Source: an uncultured bacterium (GTDB lineage Bacteria > Verrucomicrobiota > Kiritimatiellia > CAIKKV01 > CAITUY01). From it: 57,986 bases of DNA. Made by a program: the position numbers and the translations under genes. Within the stretch, counting starts at the first letter, position 1. Every line of letters begins with the position of its first letter. The notes under the pieces are model-generated. The model did no database searches. It was not told the origin of the DNA and saw only the letters and a list, made by a program, of their open reading frames with translations. Shown here piece by piece: positions 7,080 to 19,200 of this stretch. The stretch covers positions 1 to 57,986 of the forward strand of contig CAJBSZ010000299.1 in assembly GCA_903958395.1 (NCBI GenBank). The letters run 5' to 3'.

Positions 7080-10000
7080 TCAACGCCCTAAGCGATCGGA
7101 TGCCCAATTTACAGGGAGAGCAAGATAAGGAACAAGCAGACTTCCTGCCGTAATTGCAGTGGTATGCACTGGGTGCTCGGCCCATTCCTTGCCCATGCCA
7201 ATGAAATTATCTCGGATACTCGCGTCTGCTGCTGCAAGTTTATCCTGTCCTCTTTTCGTGGGATCAAGCGAATTAGCCCCTTCAGCAATCACAGCGAGCA
7301 ATGGAGCAAATGCACCGTAGGTGCTGATTAGGCTCTGTCCAGCCACGCGGTTACCCACAACATCAGCAGGGAGTCGCCCTCCCATGTAGCGATATTGCGT
7401 GTTCCTGCGGTTTTCCCCGATATCAATATCACCACGAGCGAGAAAGGTATTAACCACGTAGGGAGGCCAATACGGATTACGCATCAGTAATTCATTGTAG
7501 GATGCGGCAAAAGATTCGCCATCTGGACACGTCCCAAAAGGATCCCTGAAGTTCACGGGGTTATTGTTGCAGAAGACATACTGGTTGAGCCCGCCGCTGA
7601 TGCCAATGGGGTCGTTAGAGAGCCAGCGCCCTGTAACCGGGTCATACCATCGTGCACGGAAATAATAGAGCCCCGTCCTGAAATTGTACTCCCGGCCCTG
7701 CCAACAATACCGGTTGCCGACGGCGGAGGCGGTCAACGCGCTGCCGTTGGCAGCATAGACCGTGGTCCTGCCCCAGGCGTCGTAACGGTACGATTCGACG
7801 ATATTTCCAGTTCCATCGGTCAGAGCCAAGACGGAACCGAGATGATCCTTGAGTGCGTAGTAAGTATTTGTCGTCCCGCCATACGTGGTCATGGAAAGCA
7901 GATTGTCAATTCCTGGACCCCAGACATAAGACCGCACCATCGCTCCGGCGGCGTCCAGATCCGCCACCACATGAGGGCCGGCGTAGACATGCCAGTTCGT
8001 CACGCCTCCACTTACCGTCAGCACCCGGCGGCCTGTGGCATCATACGAGAACTGTTTCGCCACCACGCCGTTTGTGCTGGCCGCCGTCATCTGGTACTGG
8101 CTGTTCCAGGCCAGGTCCAGGCGGCTCGACCCATTAAACACCAGCGCCGTCACGCAACCCGCCGCATCCTGATACGCCGCGCCTTCCGCGCCGAAACTTG
8201 CCAGCCGATTGCCCTGGCCCAGCGTATAGGCCGTTGCGATTCCGTCCTCTGTTTTTGAGAGGCGATTGCCGACAAGGTCGTAATTCCATGTGGCGCCATG
8301 AACCTGATTGCTCGACGAATCCAGCGTGCTTTCACCGATCAACCGATAAAGGCTGTCGTAGGCGTACGACGTACTTTCACCGGTCTCACGTGTGACATTG
8401 GTAATCATTCCAGCCGCATCATACCCATATCCCAGACTCCGGATCACGTTGCTGTCGCTCCCCACCCACTCGATGCCCGTCACCTGGTCCATCACGTCAA
8501 AGGCGTATCGTGCCTGCATTCCGTTCGGATAAGCGACCGACTCCACCAGCCCGTTTGAGGGATTGTAAGAATATTGGAATGCCCCGACCGGGCTTTCCTG
8601 ACTCACCAGCCGTTCCGCCTCATCGTTCCGGTAGGTCACGCTGCCCGCCACCGTAGTCACGTTCGATACCTGCCCGGCGGGATAATAACCGATGTCCATT
8701 GCGGCGTTCGGCCCCACACCTACAGCATTCGTCAAACGGCTTGCCCCGTCAAAGGCGAACTCAAGAACGCCCACGCCATTGCTGAGCGTCCGGGGAAGAC
8801 TATTGGCAAAGTAATTCATACCGAGGCGGTTACCGGGATACGCCACCTCAACCACCCGGCCTGCCGCATCATAATGATTGCTCACCACCGTGCCGTCGAA
8901 CCGCGTCACCGACTTGACGAAGTCGCCCACACCCCAGGTCGCCGTCATGACCTGTCCTTCAACGTTGGTAACGCAGACCGGCCGGTCATGGATATCCAAC
9001 TGGTAGGCCTCCACCCCCCGACTCAACGCATCCTTGATCCGAAGCGTGTTGAACTGGTTGTCATAGTCAAAGGTCGTGCCGACCTCCTGATTGGTCGGCC
9101 CTTCCAGCACCTGGACAATCCCGGCCAGTTTATGGGTAGGCGCATAGAGATAACGGGTGACCCGGCCCAGGGGATCCACCGCATTTGTCACACCGCCCAT
9201 CGAATCATAACCGGCATGAACCTGCGTTCCATTGGGATAGGTCACGCTCCGCACTCGGCCCAGTTCATCAGGATCGAGCTGAACCGTCCGCCCGCCGGCC
9301 AACGTGACCTGTTGGAGATGGCCCAACGGAGTGAAGGTGCAATCCACCGCAGGTCCGATCTGGGGTATCAGCCGTTTCAGGAAGCCGTTGTCATCGTATT
9401 CGAGAGTCATAAAGTGCCCGTTGGCATTGGTCACGGCAGCCAGCAGCCCGTTTGTCGTGTAACCCAGGCGTGTCTCGTTGCTCTGCGTGGCGCCGGCCCA
9501 TTCCCGGACCAGAATAGGACGACCCTTTTCATATTCCACCTCCTGCAGGTTCCCGGCAGGGTCGGTGATCGAGGTGGGCACCTTATAGGCGGGATCCCAG
9601 GTGATATGGGTCACGCTCTGAGTCGCGTCGCTCTTATAACCAAATGCGGTCCGGACCGGAAGGCTCATGGCGTCAAAGTCCACGCGGGACTCAAAAAACT
9701 CGGATGGTTCTTCGCCGTAAACCTTGGTGCTGGTGATATTATTGTTCGTATCGTACCCATAGACCGTGCGGCCAAGACCGCCCGGATCGGTTACCTGGGT
9801 AAGCGCGCCATTGGTGTAGAAATAGACATAGACCTGATTGGTGTCGCCCCGCTCATAAGTAATGCTGGTGGTGTTGCTGCCATAAGACAGGGTGTGTTTG
9901 TAATAGGCAGGCTCCACCGCCAGCCCGATGCAGCGCGACGTGTATTCGTACGGCGCCGTGATATAGTTTGTCCCGTTCGTATCCGCCCCCAAATCGAGCA

Positions 10001-12161
10001 GACGCTGCTCATAAGAAAAAGCAAACACATCTCCCACCATATTTGTCCTGCGGTTCAGGTAATCCCCCGCATAGTCGTATAATGTCACGGTGTCGCCCTG
10101 AGAGGTATGCCGGAAGGCGTTGGTCAGTTGCCCCCAGTTATTATAGGCGAATGACATGACAAGGTTGGTGTCCGCCAAGACGCCACTCAACCGGCCCGCC
10201 TGATAAGTCAACTCCAGCGCTGGGCCTTTACTGTGTTCCACCCGCGTCAGCAGTCTGCCGTTATCCGTGGTATTGGTATACTCCAGTGACACCTGGTTCC
10301 CCCAGGCATCGGCAATGTTTTGAAGGCTTCCGCCGCCATCAAACTGGTAAACCAGCCCCTCCGAGAGTTTCAGCCGATAGCCCGCCTGAGTCAAACTCAG
10401 TCCCCAGGAATTGCCCGGCGGCGCTGTCAATGTCCCGTCAGAAGCCCGTCTAAACTTCACCTCGTCCCCATCCCCCATACAGACCGTGACCCAGGCATTG
10501 GTCAGATAGGAGGTGACGGTCCGGGTTGTCTCCACGTTGAATGAAACACCACCTACCGAAGCGGCGAACATGGCGCCATCTTCACTGAATTGGAAAACCC
10601 TTCTGTTTTCCGGGGGTGTCGGCACGCTTCGCAAGCCACTGCCGCCCCCGTTCACAACATACGAAACCATATTGGATACTTCCATCACCTGGTAAACTCC
10701 CGCCGTATGAGTCAGCGACCACGTGGCCTGTGCCGAGCTTACTCCATAGATCGATCCATCACCTTGCGGCGTGCCATTTTCGGGCATCAGCGAAAACACG
10801 ACCTTTTCCTGATAAGTCTCAGCGCTTATGACTATCGTGGCCAGATAATTATCGAACTTTGCCGTTGCAAATGGAGTGGAAGCCCTCCTCATAAACCCGA
10901 TTCCGAAGTCAGCGGGCAATCCGCCATAACCACCGTCCATTATACCTGCCGCTTTTTTGTAGGCTGGGAAAAAGGGATTATTATCGTCACCGTCGATTCC
11001 CGGACCCGACCAGTTCCACCAATATCGTTGCCCGGATGGAGATGCCTTCGAATCGGGACGGAAAGTCCCCCCGGTTGGCAGACTGACAATCCCCCCATCC
11101 TTGAGTTCAACTTGCGTCCCGGCCGGAAGTGTCCCTGAATTTTCCTTGAATTCCATCTCCGCGCCTTGAAGATTAACGCTCGAAAGGTGGCCATCGGCAT
11201 ACTTGATGGCGGGAACTCCTGCAGGAACAAACCGTGTCGCCCCCTCGCTCCCGGCGACCACATTCAGCACCCCCGGCTGGCCCGCAGTGAATGTCAAACT
11301 CGCCTGACCATCCAGCTCCAGTGTTTCACCACTTTGCAATATCACCCTTGTGTTTTGCGGCAGCCCAAGAGGCGCCCCCGCGGGCAGCGATACAGACATG
11401 CCCTGACTCAGGAGCAGCGAAGAACCATTGCCATAACGGGGAAGTTGGACAACAGGAGGCTGTCGCACCAAGCTTCCCCCGCCATTCGGCAACGGCATCA
11501 CATACTCGACTTTCGCCGGAATCAGTTGCGAGAATTCCTTCACTTGCCATTCGTAGGTATGGCGCCACCCCCGGCCAAGAGTTCCCTGCGCATCCTGCAC
11601 ACTGTTGTAGCGGCGTGCAAACACCAACGGGATCCCAGGACAGGGTAAAACGAGATCCGTTTCGCTGAAATAGCAGTTCCCATTCCGGGCATCGACCGGT
11701 TCATTGGAACTGTTTTGGGCCTCATGTTCATTGTTGCCGCCAGGAGGAGTTTCCCCGTCACGGTCATCCGAAATATCCTCCACTAAACCACTGGAAAAAT
11801 AATAAGGACCGGCACTGACAGAACAGGAAGACCCCCCTTCACCCTGATGCACACCAAATCCAGTGAATACGGTTTCACCCAACCCCATTGATTGCACGGA
11901 AAATGGGAGCGGCTCGTTTGAGACATAAGCCCCTCCCGCATCGTCGCTGTAGGTGGCAACAGCGCTGGGAGGTGGCACATTTTCCCCGACCCCCGACCAG
12001 GATGGCGACAAGGTTACGTTACCCAAAATCAAACCGTACTCAACTCCCGTTGGCGAATTGCAGCCCGCCAAGGACTCACTCATCCCGCCACACCCCAGGA
12101 TCACCGAGCAAAGGATTCCCGGCCAGCCCAGCACCATCCAATTTTTCATTTGTCTATTCAT
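7080..12161 (-). CDS. RHS-repeat lipoprotein with variable C-terminal tip
   Basis: About 1693 residues. The N-terminus is a lipoprotein-like signal with lipobox ILGC. An RHS N-terminal domain begins near residue 150 (EPVDARNGNCYFSETDLVLP). Many RHS/YD repeats follow (YDAAGR, YDSLYR, YDYAGD). The conserved C-terminal core is near 1440-1545 (DHLGSVLALTD, YDAWGR, YYFRARWYDP, GRWLSNDP, NPVNFRDPFG). RHS proteins form a hollow beta shell that holds the C-terminal tip, often a toxin. The tip here (about 148 residues, with IDIGENRRNTQYRYMGG) matches no toxin I know. The ATG at 12161 is used because the signal begins there; the frame is open from GTG at 12191. It follows the helical-repeat gene by 36 bp and is followed after 12 bp by a small membrane-protein gene. 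Confidence 0.88.
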   Translation of the reverse strand: MNRQMKNWMVLGWPGILCSVILGCGGMSESLAGCNSPTGVEYGLILGNVTLSPSWSGVGENVPPPSAVATYSDDAGGAYVSNEPLPFSVQSMGLGETVFTGFGVHQGEGGSSCSVSAGPYYFSSGLVEDISDDRDGETPPGGNNEHEAQNSSNEPVDARNGNCYFSETDLVLPCPGIPLVFARRYNSVQDAQGTLGRGWRHTYEWQVKEFSQLIPAKVEYVMPLPNGGGSLVRQPPVVQLPRYGNGSSLLLSQGMSVSLPAGAPLGLPQNTRVILQSGETLELDGQASLTFTAGQPGVLNVVAGSEGATRFVPAGVPAIKYADGHLSSVNLQGAEMEFKENSGTLPAGTQVELKDGGIVSLPTGGTFRPDSKASPSGQRYWWNWSGPGIDGDDNNPFFPAYKKAAGIMDGGYGGLPADFGIGFMRRASTPFATAKFDNYLATIVISAETYQEKVVFSLMPENGTPQGDGSIYGVSSAQATWSLTHTAGVYQVMEVSNMVSYVVNGGGSGLRSVPTPPENRRVFQFSEDGAMFAASVGGVSFNVETTRTVTSYLTNAWVTVCMGDGDEVKFRRASDGTLTAPPGNSWGLSLTQAGYRLKLSEGLVYQFDGGGSLQNIADAWGNQVSLEYTNTTDNGRLLTRVEHSKGPALELTYQAGRLSGVLADTNLVMSFAYNNWGQLTNAFRHTSQGDTVTLYDYAGDYLNRRTNMVGDVFAFSYEQRLLDLGADTNGTNYITAPYEYTSRCIGLAVEPAYYKHTLSYGSNTTSITYERGDTNQVYVYFYTNGALTQVTDPGGLGRTVYGYDTNNNITSTKVYGEEPSEFFESRVDFDAMSLPVRTAFGYKSDATQSVTHITWDPAYKVPTSITDPAGNLQEVEYEKGRPILVREWAGATQSNETRLGYTTNGLLAAVTNANGHFMTLEYDDNGFLKRLIPQIGPAVDCTFTPLGHLQQVTLAGGRTVQLDPDELGRVRSVTYPNGTQVHAGYDSMGGVTNAVDPLGRVTRYLYAPTHKLAGIVQVLEGPTNQEVGTTFDYDNQFNTLRIKDALSRGVEAYQLDIHDRPVCVTNVEGQVMTATWGVGDFVKSVTRFDGTVVSNHYDAAGRVVEVAYPGNRLGMNYFANSLPRTLSNGVGVLEFAFDGASRLTNAVGVGPNAAMDIGYYPAGQVSNVTTVAGSVTYRNDEAERLVSQESPVGAFQYSYNPSNGLVESVAYPNGMQARYAFDVMDQVTGIEWVGSDSNVIRSLGYGYDAAGMITNVTRETGESTSYAYDSLYRLIGESTLDSSSNQVHGATWNYDLVGNRLSKTEDGIATAYTLGQGNRLASFGAEGAAYQDAAGCVTALVFNGSSRLDLAWNSQYQMTAASTNGVVAKQFSYDATGRRVLTVSGGVTNWHVYAGPHVVADLDAAGAMVRSYVWGPGIDNLLSMTTYGGTTNTYYALKDHLGSVLALTDGTGNIVESYRYDAWGRTTVYAANGSALTASAVGNRYCWQGREYNFRTGLYYFRARWYDPVTGRWLSNDPIGISGGLNQYVFCNNNPVNFRDPFGTCPDGESFAASYNELLMRNPYWPPYVVNTFLARGDIDIGENRRNTQYRYMGGRLPADVVGNRVAGQSLISTYGAFAPLLAVIAEGANSLDPTKRGQDKLAAADASIRDNFIGMGKEWAEHPVHTTAITAGSLLVPYLALPVNWASDRLGR

Positions 12162-12197
12162 TATCGGTTGTATCCCCTGGCGATGTTCCACCTGTTG

Positions 12198-13208
12198 TTA
12201 GCCTTTTTTGAGTCCCAGACGGGTTCGTAAATTTTGGACAGCGGCCTCGATGATAGGCTTAAAACGTGGCGTATCTTGAACCGCCGTTTCCTGCAAATAG
12301 ATCAAATCCGCAAAGTCACCCAACTCCCCTAGCGTGGCGATGGCGGCCATGCGCAACGGAACCGTTGCCCCTACCTGCGCAACAAATCGGGCCGCATCCA
12401 GGGCTTCGGAACGCTTCAACATGCCGGAGAGACGTAATGCCGTAATGCGCGTGGCCTCGCAGGCGCGTTGATCATCCGCCAACGCGGCGGCGGTTTGTCC
12501 CACCCGCTCGCGATCAATCTCCGGGTACTTGCGAGAAAGGCTTTCCAATCCGATCAAGGCGGTGCCGGAAAGGCTCTTGCCGGACTGTGTCACAGCAGCC
12601 CAGCAGGCCGCGCTGACGGCTTCCTGCTCAGCGACCGACCCGGCCGCCCGGGAATTTTCGTAGCACCCGGCGAGATATTGAATGCAATAATCTCGCCAGA
12701 TATCATCATGTTCGGGATTTCGGCACATGGCCGCCACGCGCGCCCCCAGGCCGGGAACCGGCTGATCCTGCCTCATTAGAACATCAAGAATGTCGTTCTT
12801 TAGGGCGCTCAACTCCATGGGCCTCAGCCCCTGCGAGTCACCGAACGGAGTCTCCAGAAAGGTCAGCAACGGGGCGATTTCAGATGCTGGCAGGCGGCGG
12901 GTTAGGTTTTTTAGCGAGGAGTGCCGATTGCGAAAGTCCGCAGGAACGCCCGCCAGGCCAAGAAGAATACGCAGGTTGACAGGAAGGACGTTACTCGGCG
13001 GCCTGTTGACTGTGCGCAGAGAATGGCCACCCGGGGAGAGTTGTCTGCTGGCATGAGACGGGGGGGCCGGCGCGGGGGCAGGCAATGAAATCCCGGGGCT
13101 GTTGGCGGGGGGATGGGAAGTCTTCGGTTGAAACAGATGGATGATCCCCATGGCAATGAGAGCGATGATCGCCAAGGCGGAAATAAGTTTGATAACACGT
13201 TTAATCAT
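12198..13208 (-). CDS. Membrane-anchored helical-repeat protein of unknown function
   Basis: 336 residues. Residues 5-26 are an uncleaved signal anchor (IKLISALAIIALIAMGIIHLF), then a Pro/Ala/Ser linker at 30-75, then an alpha-helical domain with paired amphipathic helices of HEAT/ARM type, clearest at the end (AATALAD..., PLRMAAIATLGELGDFADL). No catalytic motif is visible. It would face the periplasm and could be a scaffold or chaperone for its operon partners. It begins 14 bp after the giant gene stop, with AAAAGG just before the ATG, and ends 36 bp before the RHS start, so the four minus-strand genes look like one operon. The function is not known. Confidence 0.75.
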   Translation of the reverse strand: MIKRVIKLISALAIIALIAMGIIHLFQPKTSHPPANSPGISLPAPAPAPPSHASRQLSPGGHSLRTVNRPPSNVLPVNLRILLGLAGVPADFRNRHSSLKNLTRRLPASEIAPLLTFLETPFGDSQGLRPMELSALKNDILDVLMRQDQPVPGLGARVAAMCRNPEHDDIWRDYCIQYLAGCYENSRAAGSVAEQEAVSAACWAAVTQSGKSLSGTALIGLESLSRKYPEIDRERVGQTAAALADDQRACEATRITALRLSGMLKRSEALDAARFVAQVGATVPLRMAAIATLGELGDFADLIYLQETAVQDTPRFKPIIEAAVQNLRTRLGLKKG

Positions 13209-13222
13209 TGCCTTTTGCTCTG

Positions 13223-16200
13223 TTATTCTGCGGGCATGAGAATGCCGCCATAGTAGGCTTCGCCAATAAATTCCCCGCCTTGGTAGGCCTTAATGGTATG
13301 ACAGGTCGATGACGTGACCGAATTGGGATGGATCATCCTGAAGGTGTAGTCTCCCGTCGCGCCCAAATCCTGGACAAGCAGCCAACGATCCATCGTCATG
13401 TCGTCAAACGTGACACCTGCCGCGAAAATATGAATCTGAATGGATACCGTGGGAGGCACCCGCTTAGTCACCATGGTGTTCGCCCAGACTTGGCTGTCTG
13501 GATATCGCTCCACAACCCAAACATAGGTGTCCACCGCGCCCTGCACCCAGAAGCCGTCCAAGCGGGTGGACGCCAGAATGGGGCCATTGGGATAGAGCCG
13601 CGAAACGAGATAATGATCCTCATTAATCGCAGACATCCGGAGCGTGGCCGTCTGGTTAGTCCAATTGAGCGTCACACTGGGATCAGATTCCAGCGCCACA
13701 TCCACAGGCATATTGGTGCAGACCCAGTTTCGCGAAGCCCCAATCATGCAGGCGGGCGGTTCGGACGGAAACGCTCCATCCATGACCGTTACCGTGATCG
13801 AGTTGGTCTGGCACACCTCAGCGTCATGGATGCCGGTCAGAGTGTACTTCCCACCGTGCGTAAAGACGCAAATCACCGGCTCGTCAACTGTGGTCATGGC
13901 GTTCGTAAACCCATCGACAAGCACCTGCACCACGCCATTTGTTTCCCCTTCAGGAAAGGCAGTCAGTTTTAGGGCATCATTTTTCCTGATTGTCATATTC
14001 CCGGACGAGAGCAGATTTAACGCCACCCAGGAGACAGTATTGGAGCGCACAACCGAACCACCCTGATAGGAAACCGTGATTGGCGTCGGGCCTGTAGTGG
14101 CGAGGGGAACATCCGCATACCAACGCCCCAGAACACCGTTGTTCACCACTCCTGTTATCCCACCCGAGGTGAGCGTCATCATATCAATAAAACGGGCTTT
14201 CCCTTCGAGGCAAACCGGCGACACCACACTCCCGGCGGGGGGCGACTCCCAGCCGCTTTGAGCCATTACTGTCGCCTCCACCCAGTCCTTGATGCCGTTA
14301 CCGTTAGCATCCGGTCCGCCTAGTTGTTGGAGCCTGACATCCTTGATCCTCACGGAAAGTCGGGTATGCACATTCTCCCAGAAGACCTGGACAGTGTGCG
14401 GGCCACTCGCGAGCCACGGTGTGAAGCACTCAACGGAGTCGTAGATGCCGTCCGACGCCACCAGGTGTTTCTTGCCCAGGTAACGTCCATCAATATAAAG
14501 TTGAACGTCACTCTCCCCGATGGGCACCACGGGACTGCACGAGCTGTTTTTAAAATAATGAGTGGCATTGACCTTGATCCGGTAGACATCCCCTGTCGGG
14601 CTATTCAAAACATAATCCACACACCCTCGAAGGCTGGTGGACTCAATTCCGGAGCCCTGTGCCACCCAAGTTCCCGCAGCCTGGTTGGTCTGCACACCCG
14701 GGACCACATCCACATCGACAACGGAACCATCAAACTCAGCGGCCAGGGGGTCGGTCAAGGATTCCCAGACTTCCTCACCATCCAATACGCCGTCGCTATC
14801 TGTATCCGTAAGATTGGGATTGGTCCCATGCGTGATTTCATCTTTATCGGATAGACCATCCCCGTCTGTGTCCTTGCTCAACGGATTCGTCCCATAAACC
14901 CGAACCTCGTCATTGTCCGCAAGGCCATCGCCATCGGAGTCGGCCGCGCTTTCAAGGGTTGCCTGCATCCAATCCTGGAAGCCATTGCCATCCGAGTCGG
15001 GGGCATTGACGGCATAGAGGAGGATCTTCTCAAGACCGAGCGTGGCGGCGCGGCCCAGGGCACTGGCGTCATTCAGCCACTGGAGGGTGATGCGGTGCGT
15101 GCCCGGGGTCAGCCACGGCGTCCGGACATACCCGGTGCCGCTCAGATCCATATCGGCAAAAATTTCCACCACGCTGTTGGAGATTCCGTCCACCGAGACC
15201 ATCACCTTGAACTTGTAGTTGTCGGGCGGATCATCATTGATGTTGCGCAGTTGCACCCCGAACCGGTACATCGCCGCATTACTAACGGCAAAGTCGTAGC
15301 TGACACGGGCGCTGGCGCCGGGGTTCACCAATACCGGCCCCTGTTCCGACCATGGGCAGGTAATATGCCACTGTTCGCGTTTGGCCGAATCCACCCCATT
15401 CTTCTCCTCCACCAGCACGGCATCGGGGACTCCATTGGTGCCACTTGACGCCATCAAGGGATTGGTGCCAAACAACACCACTTCCTCGCCATCGCCCAGC
15501 GTATCGCCATCCGTGTCCCGCCTGAGCGGGTCAGTGCCATAGACATCCAGTTCATCCTTGTCCGAGAGGCCATCGCCATCGGTATCCATCCCCGTGGCAA
15601 GCAGGGCATCGACTCCATCCTGCCGACTATTTTGATCGGCATCAGGGCCGTCGACCTGCTGGAGGACGATTTGACGAACCTCGAGGACCTTGTTGGTACT
15701 CTTGTCGTCCAGCCAGGCCAGGCGGAGAGTATGCGGACCCGGGGTCAGCCATGGCAGGGCGAGCCCTGTCCGGGTTACCGCATTCGACCATGTCACGGCG
15801 CGGAGCCAACCGCATGGCAAGTTATCCACGAGGACCTGGAGTCGGAAGACCAGGGCCGTAGTCAGCGTGGACCCATTGTTATCCAACTCCACACACAGCC
15901 GGTACATATCCGGCTGGACCACGTTCACAGCGTATTCCAGTCGGGCATTGGTACTGGAGAGCGAAACGACGGCCGTTCCATTGGTGGCCCACTGGCCCGT
16001 GCGGCTTGAGGTATCCACCCCATTGAGAGTCACCAGGTCAACCCGATCCGGCGTCTCATCACCGTCCGAATCGACATTCAGGGGATCCGTCTTGAAGATC
16101 AGCGCCTCCTCGCCATCATTCAGGCCATCGGCGTCTGAATCCGCCATTAACGGCCAGGTTCCGAACTGGCACTCAAGAAGGTTACTAAGTCCGTCATCAT

Positions 16201-19200
16201 CCGGGTCGGATTGGCTGTCATTCTCCGCCGGATCCGTCCCGCGCGCCACTTCCCAGCCGTCCGCCAGGCCGTCGTTATCGCTATCGACGCACCCCGGCAA
16301 CAACCGCAGGTGGAATTCCTCAAGGTTGGTCAGGCCGTCGCCATCGGCATCCCCCTGCGCATCCGCGGGATCGGCAGGATCAAGCCCGTTCTGGGTTTCC
16401 CAGAGGTCATCCATACCATCGCCATCGCTGTCATGGAGCGGGGTCACGCGCAGGCCTGTGATATAGAACCGCTTGGCGGTGGCGTCATGCACCACCATGG
16501 CGCCGGAGGCATCCCAGTTGGTGAGGCCCTCCACCAGGCTGGTATCAATCACAAAGTTGGTGACCGAGGATACGGTGCCCGTGTAGCGCAGGAAGGTTAG
16601 ACGGCTATCCGGTTCGGTGCAGCCCCCGAACTCCCTGAGCTGGAGCCGACACCGGGCGAGGGTCACATTCCCGCTTACCACCATCACATCGTGGTTGGTG
16701 ACACCCATTTTCCATTGGTAAACCGAGTTGGACCCGAAGGTGACTGCGGCAGAACTCCAGAGGGTGCCCGCCTGATCGCCGCCCGGCGCCAGGATCGCCC
16801 CGTTGGCAAGGTTAAAGCCCTTCACCGTGCCGGAGCCAGCGAGGGTGGCATTGGTGTAGACGGTTGCCAGGGAGGCGATTGAGCCACTTATACGGAGTGT
16901 ACCGGCATTCACATAGGCATTCCCGGTGAAGGTATTGGTGGCGGTAAGTTCCAGCAAGCCTTTCCCGTATTTCGAGAGCGCGCGGGCGGTGGCATCGCCG
17001 TTACTGATAACTCCCGAGACCCGGGCAAAGTCGGTCGAGGCGAAGGGGTTATCATCTACTTGGATGATGCGATTCGCAAAGAGCATCAGCGGGTTGGTCA
17101 GCTCAACCAGGCTATCTGCCGTAGCGGAACCCAGGAAAAGCGTCTTGCCACTAAAGCCATCATTGGTCGAGCCGAAGTTGATCGACATGCCACTGTTGAG
17201 CGACACGGTGAGCGGGCCACCCTTGGCCGCAAAGCCGCCGTTCCCGCTCCAATAGACGCTGGCGGCGGTGTTGGTGATCGCGCGGCTGAAGGCGCCCTCT
17301 GATTCCAGCACCCCGCCATTGAACTGGAGCAGGCTCACACCGGGCAAGCCCTGCCCATCGTTGGCACACAAGGTGCCGGCACTCAGAACGGTGGCGCCGC
17401 TATAACTATTCGTGCCAGTCAACTGCAGGACGCCTGAACCGGTCTTGGTCAATTTACGGGGCGTGGCATCGCCATTGGCGATCGGGCCTGACAGGCGGAA
17501 GAGGTCGGCCGGGCTGGCGGGGTTATCATTCACCTGCACCGTGCGGTCGCCGCGCAACTCAATGGAATTGGGTAGTTCGGTCATGTCATCCGCCGTGGTT
17601 GAACCAAAGACCAGCGTCCTGGCGTTGAACCCGTTGGTCAAGGCTGCCCAGTTGAGCGTCTGACCGCTGGCCAGGGCGAGCGTGAGCGCCCCACCCCGGG
17701 CGGCAAATCCGCCGTTGTTGGACCAATACACGCCACCGGCCGCGTTCACCACGGAACGACTGATCGTGCCGAGGGTTTCCATGACGCCACCATTGATCGC
17801 CAGCAGGCTTGGGCCGGGGATATTACGCCCATCCTGTGCGCGCAGGAGTCCGCCACTCAAGGTGAAGGTACCGCTGAAAGTGTTTGTGCCTGTGAGTTCA
17901 AGGATGCCGGCGCCGGTCTTGTTCAAACCGCGTGCAGTGGCGTCTCCGTTGTCGATGGGGCCGGAAAGCCTCGCTACATCCTGCGTCGAGGCGGTGTTGT
18001 CATCCACCTGCACAGTGTAATTCCCTTTGAGGGAAATGGGATTCTGAAGATCGGTCAGGTTATCCGCCACCGTTGAGCCCAGATATAACAGCTTGCCATT
18101 GAACCCATTGGTGGAATTCCATTCAATGGCCGCACCGCCGTTGAGCCTTACCGCCAGGGGCCCGCCAAGGGCGGCAAACCCGCCATTACCGGTCCAATAG
18201 ACCATGCCCGTGGAAGAACCGATGGTGCGCGAGAAAAGCCCGGTGGCACCGAGGATACCGCCGTTGAAACAGAGTTGACTGCCTGACGGCAGGCCGGCTC
18301 CATCCTGGGCACGAAGTACGCCCGCATCCAGTTGCGTACGGCCGGAGTAATAGTTGAGCCCGGTTACCAGAACGGAACCACTCCCCGACTTGCGCAGTGA
18401 CGCGCCAGCGCCTGTGAGCACCGCACTATTGGTCCCCGCAACCATTTCAAAGGCGAAGCGACCGGCGGTCCTGTTGGTGTTGGGCGACTCGATCAAGCCG
18501 GTACCGGAAGAAGAAAGCACCCCGTTGGACAAAACCACGGAATACGGGGCAAGTGTTCCGCCTACCTGGATCTCGCCTTTGGACACCTGTAGGACGTTCA
18601 CCTTTTGACTGTCATTGACCACCAGCAGAACGTTGGACACCAGGCAGGCATCCTCCGTGGCACCCGGATAGTCGGGGGGTGAATTCAACCAGCTGGCCTC
18701 AGTCCACGTACCGGTCGCCAGAACGCCGCTCCATGTCAAACGCTTGAGCGCATTGGTGACATTGGCCGGCGGGGTTCCCCGGAGATATTCCTCCATGTTC
18801 GACATCCCATCGCCATCCATATCCGCGGCGGCATCGGCCAGGTCAGGCGCAGTCCCGTTGGTGACTTCCCACGCATCCGGGAGGCCGTCCCCATCAGAAT
18901 CGACACAGTTTGGATTGGTCTTGTAGGTATTGATTTCGGCGCCATCCAGAAGGCCATCTCCATCCGAGTCTGGGTCTTGCGGGTCGGCCCCCTTCTGGAA
19001 TTCCACGGAATTGGCCAGACCATCGGCATCCCCATCCTGGGCGGCATCGTTGACGAGCGGATTCAATTGATGATCCACCTCCCATTTATCAGGCATGTCA
19101 TCGCCATCGGTATCAGGGGAGTTATGATTGGTACCCAATTGATATTCCTGCAAATTGGTCAATCCATCACCATCGGAATCCAAATTGGCCTCGATGTCAT

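Noticed and set aside
8574-10082. 502-codon plus-strand open frame inside the RHS gene
   Set aside because: It is antisense to canonical RHS repeats and its translation (Arg/His/Ile-rich) has no recognisable fold or ribosome site.
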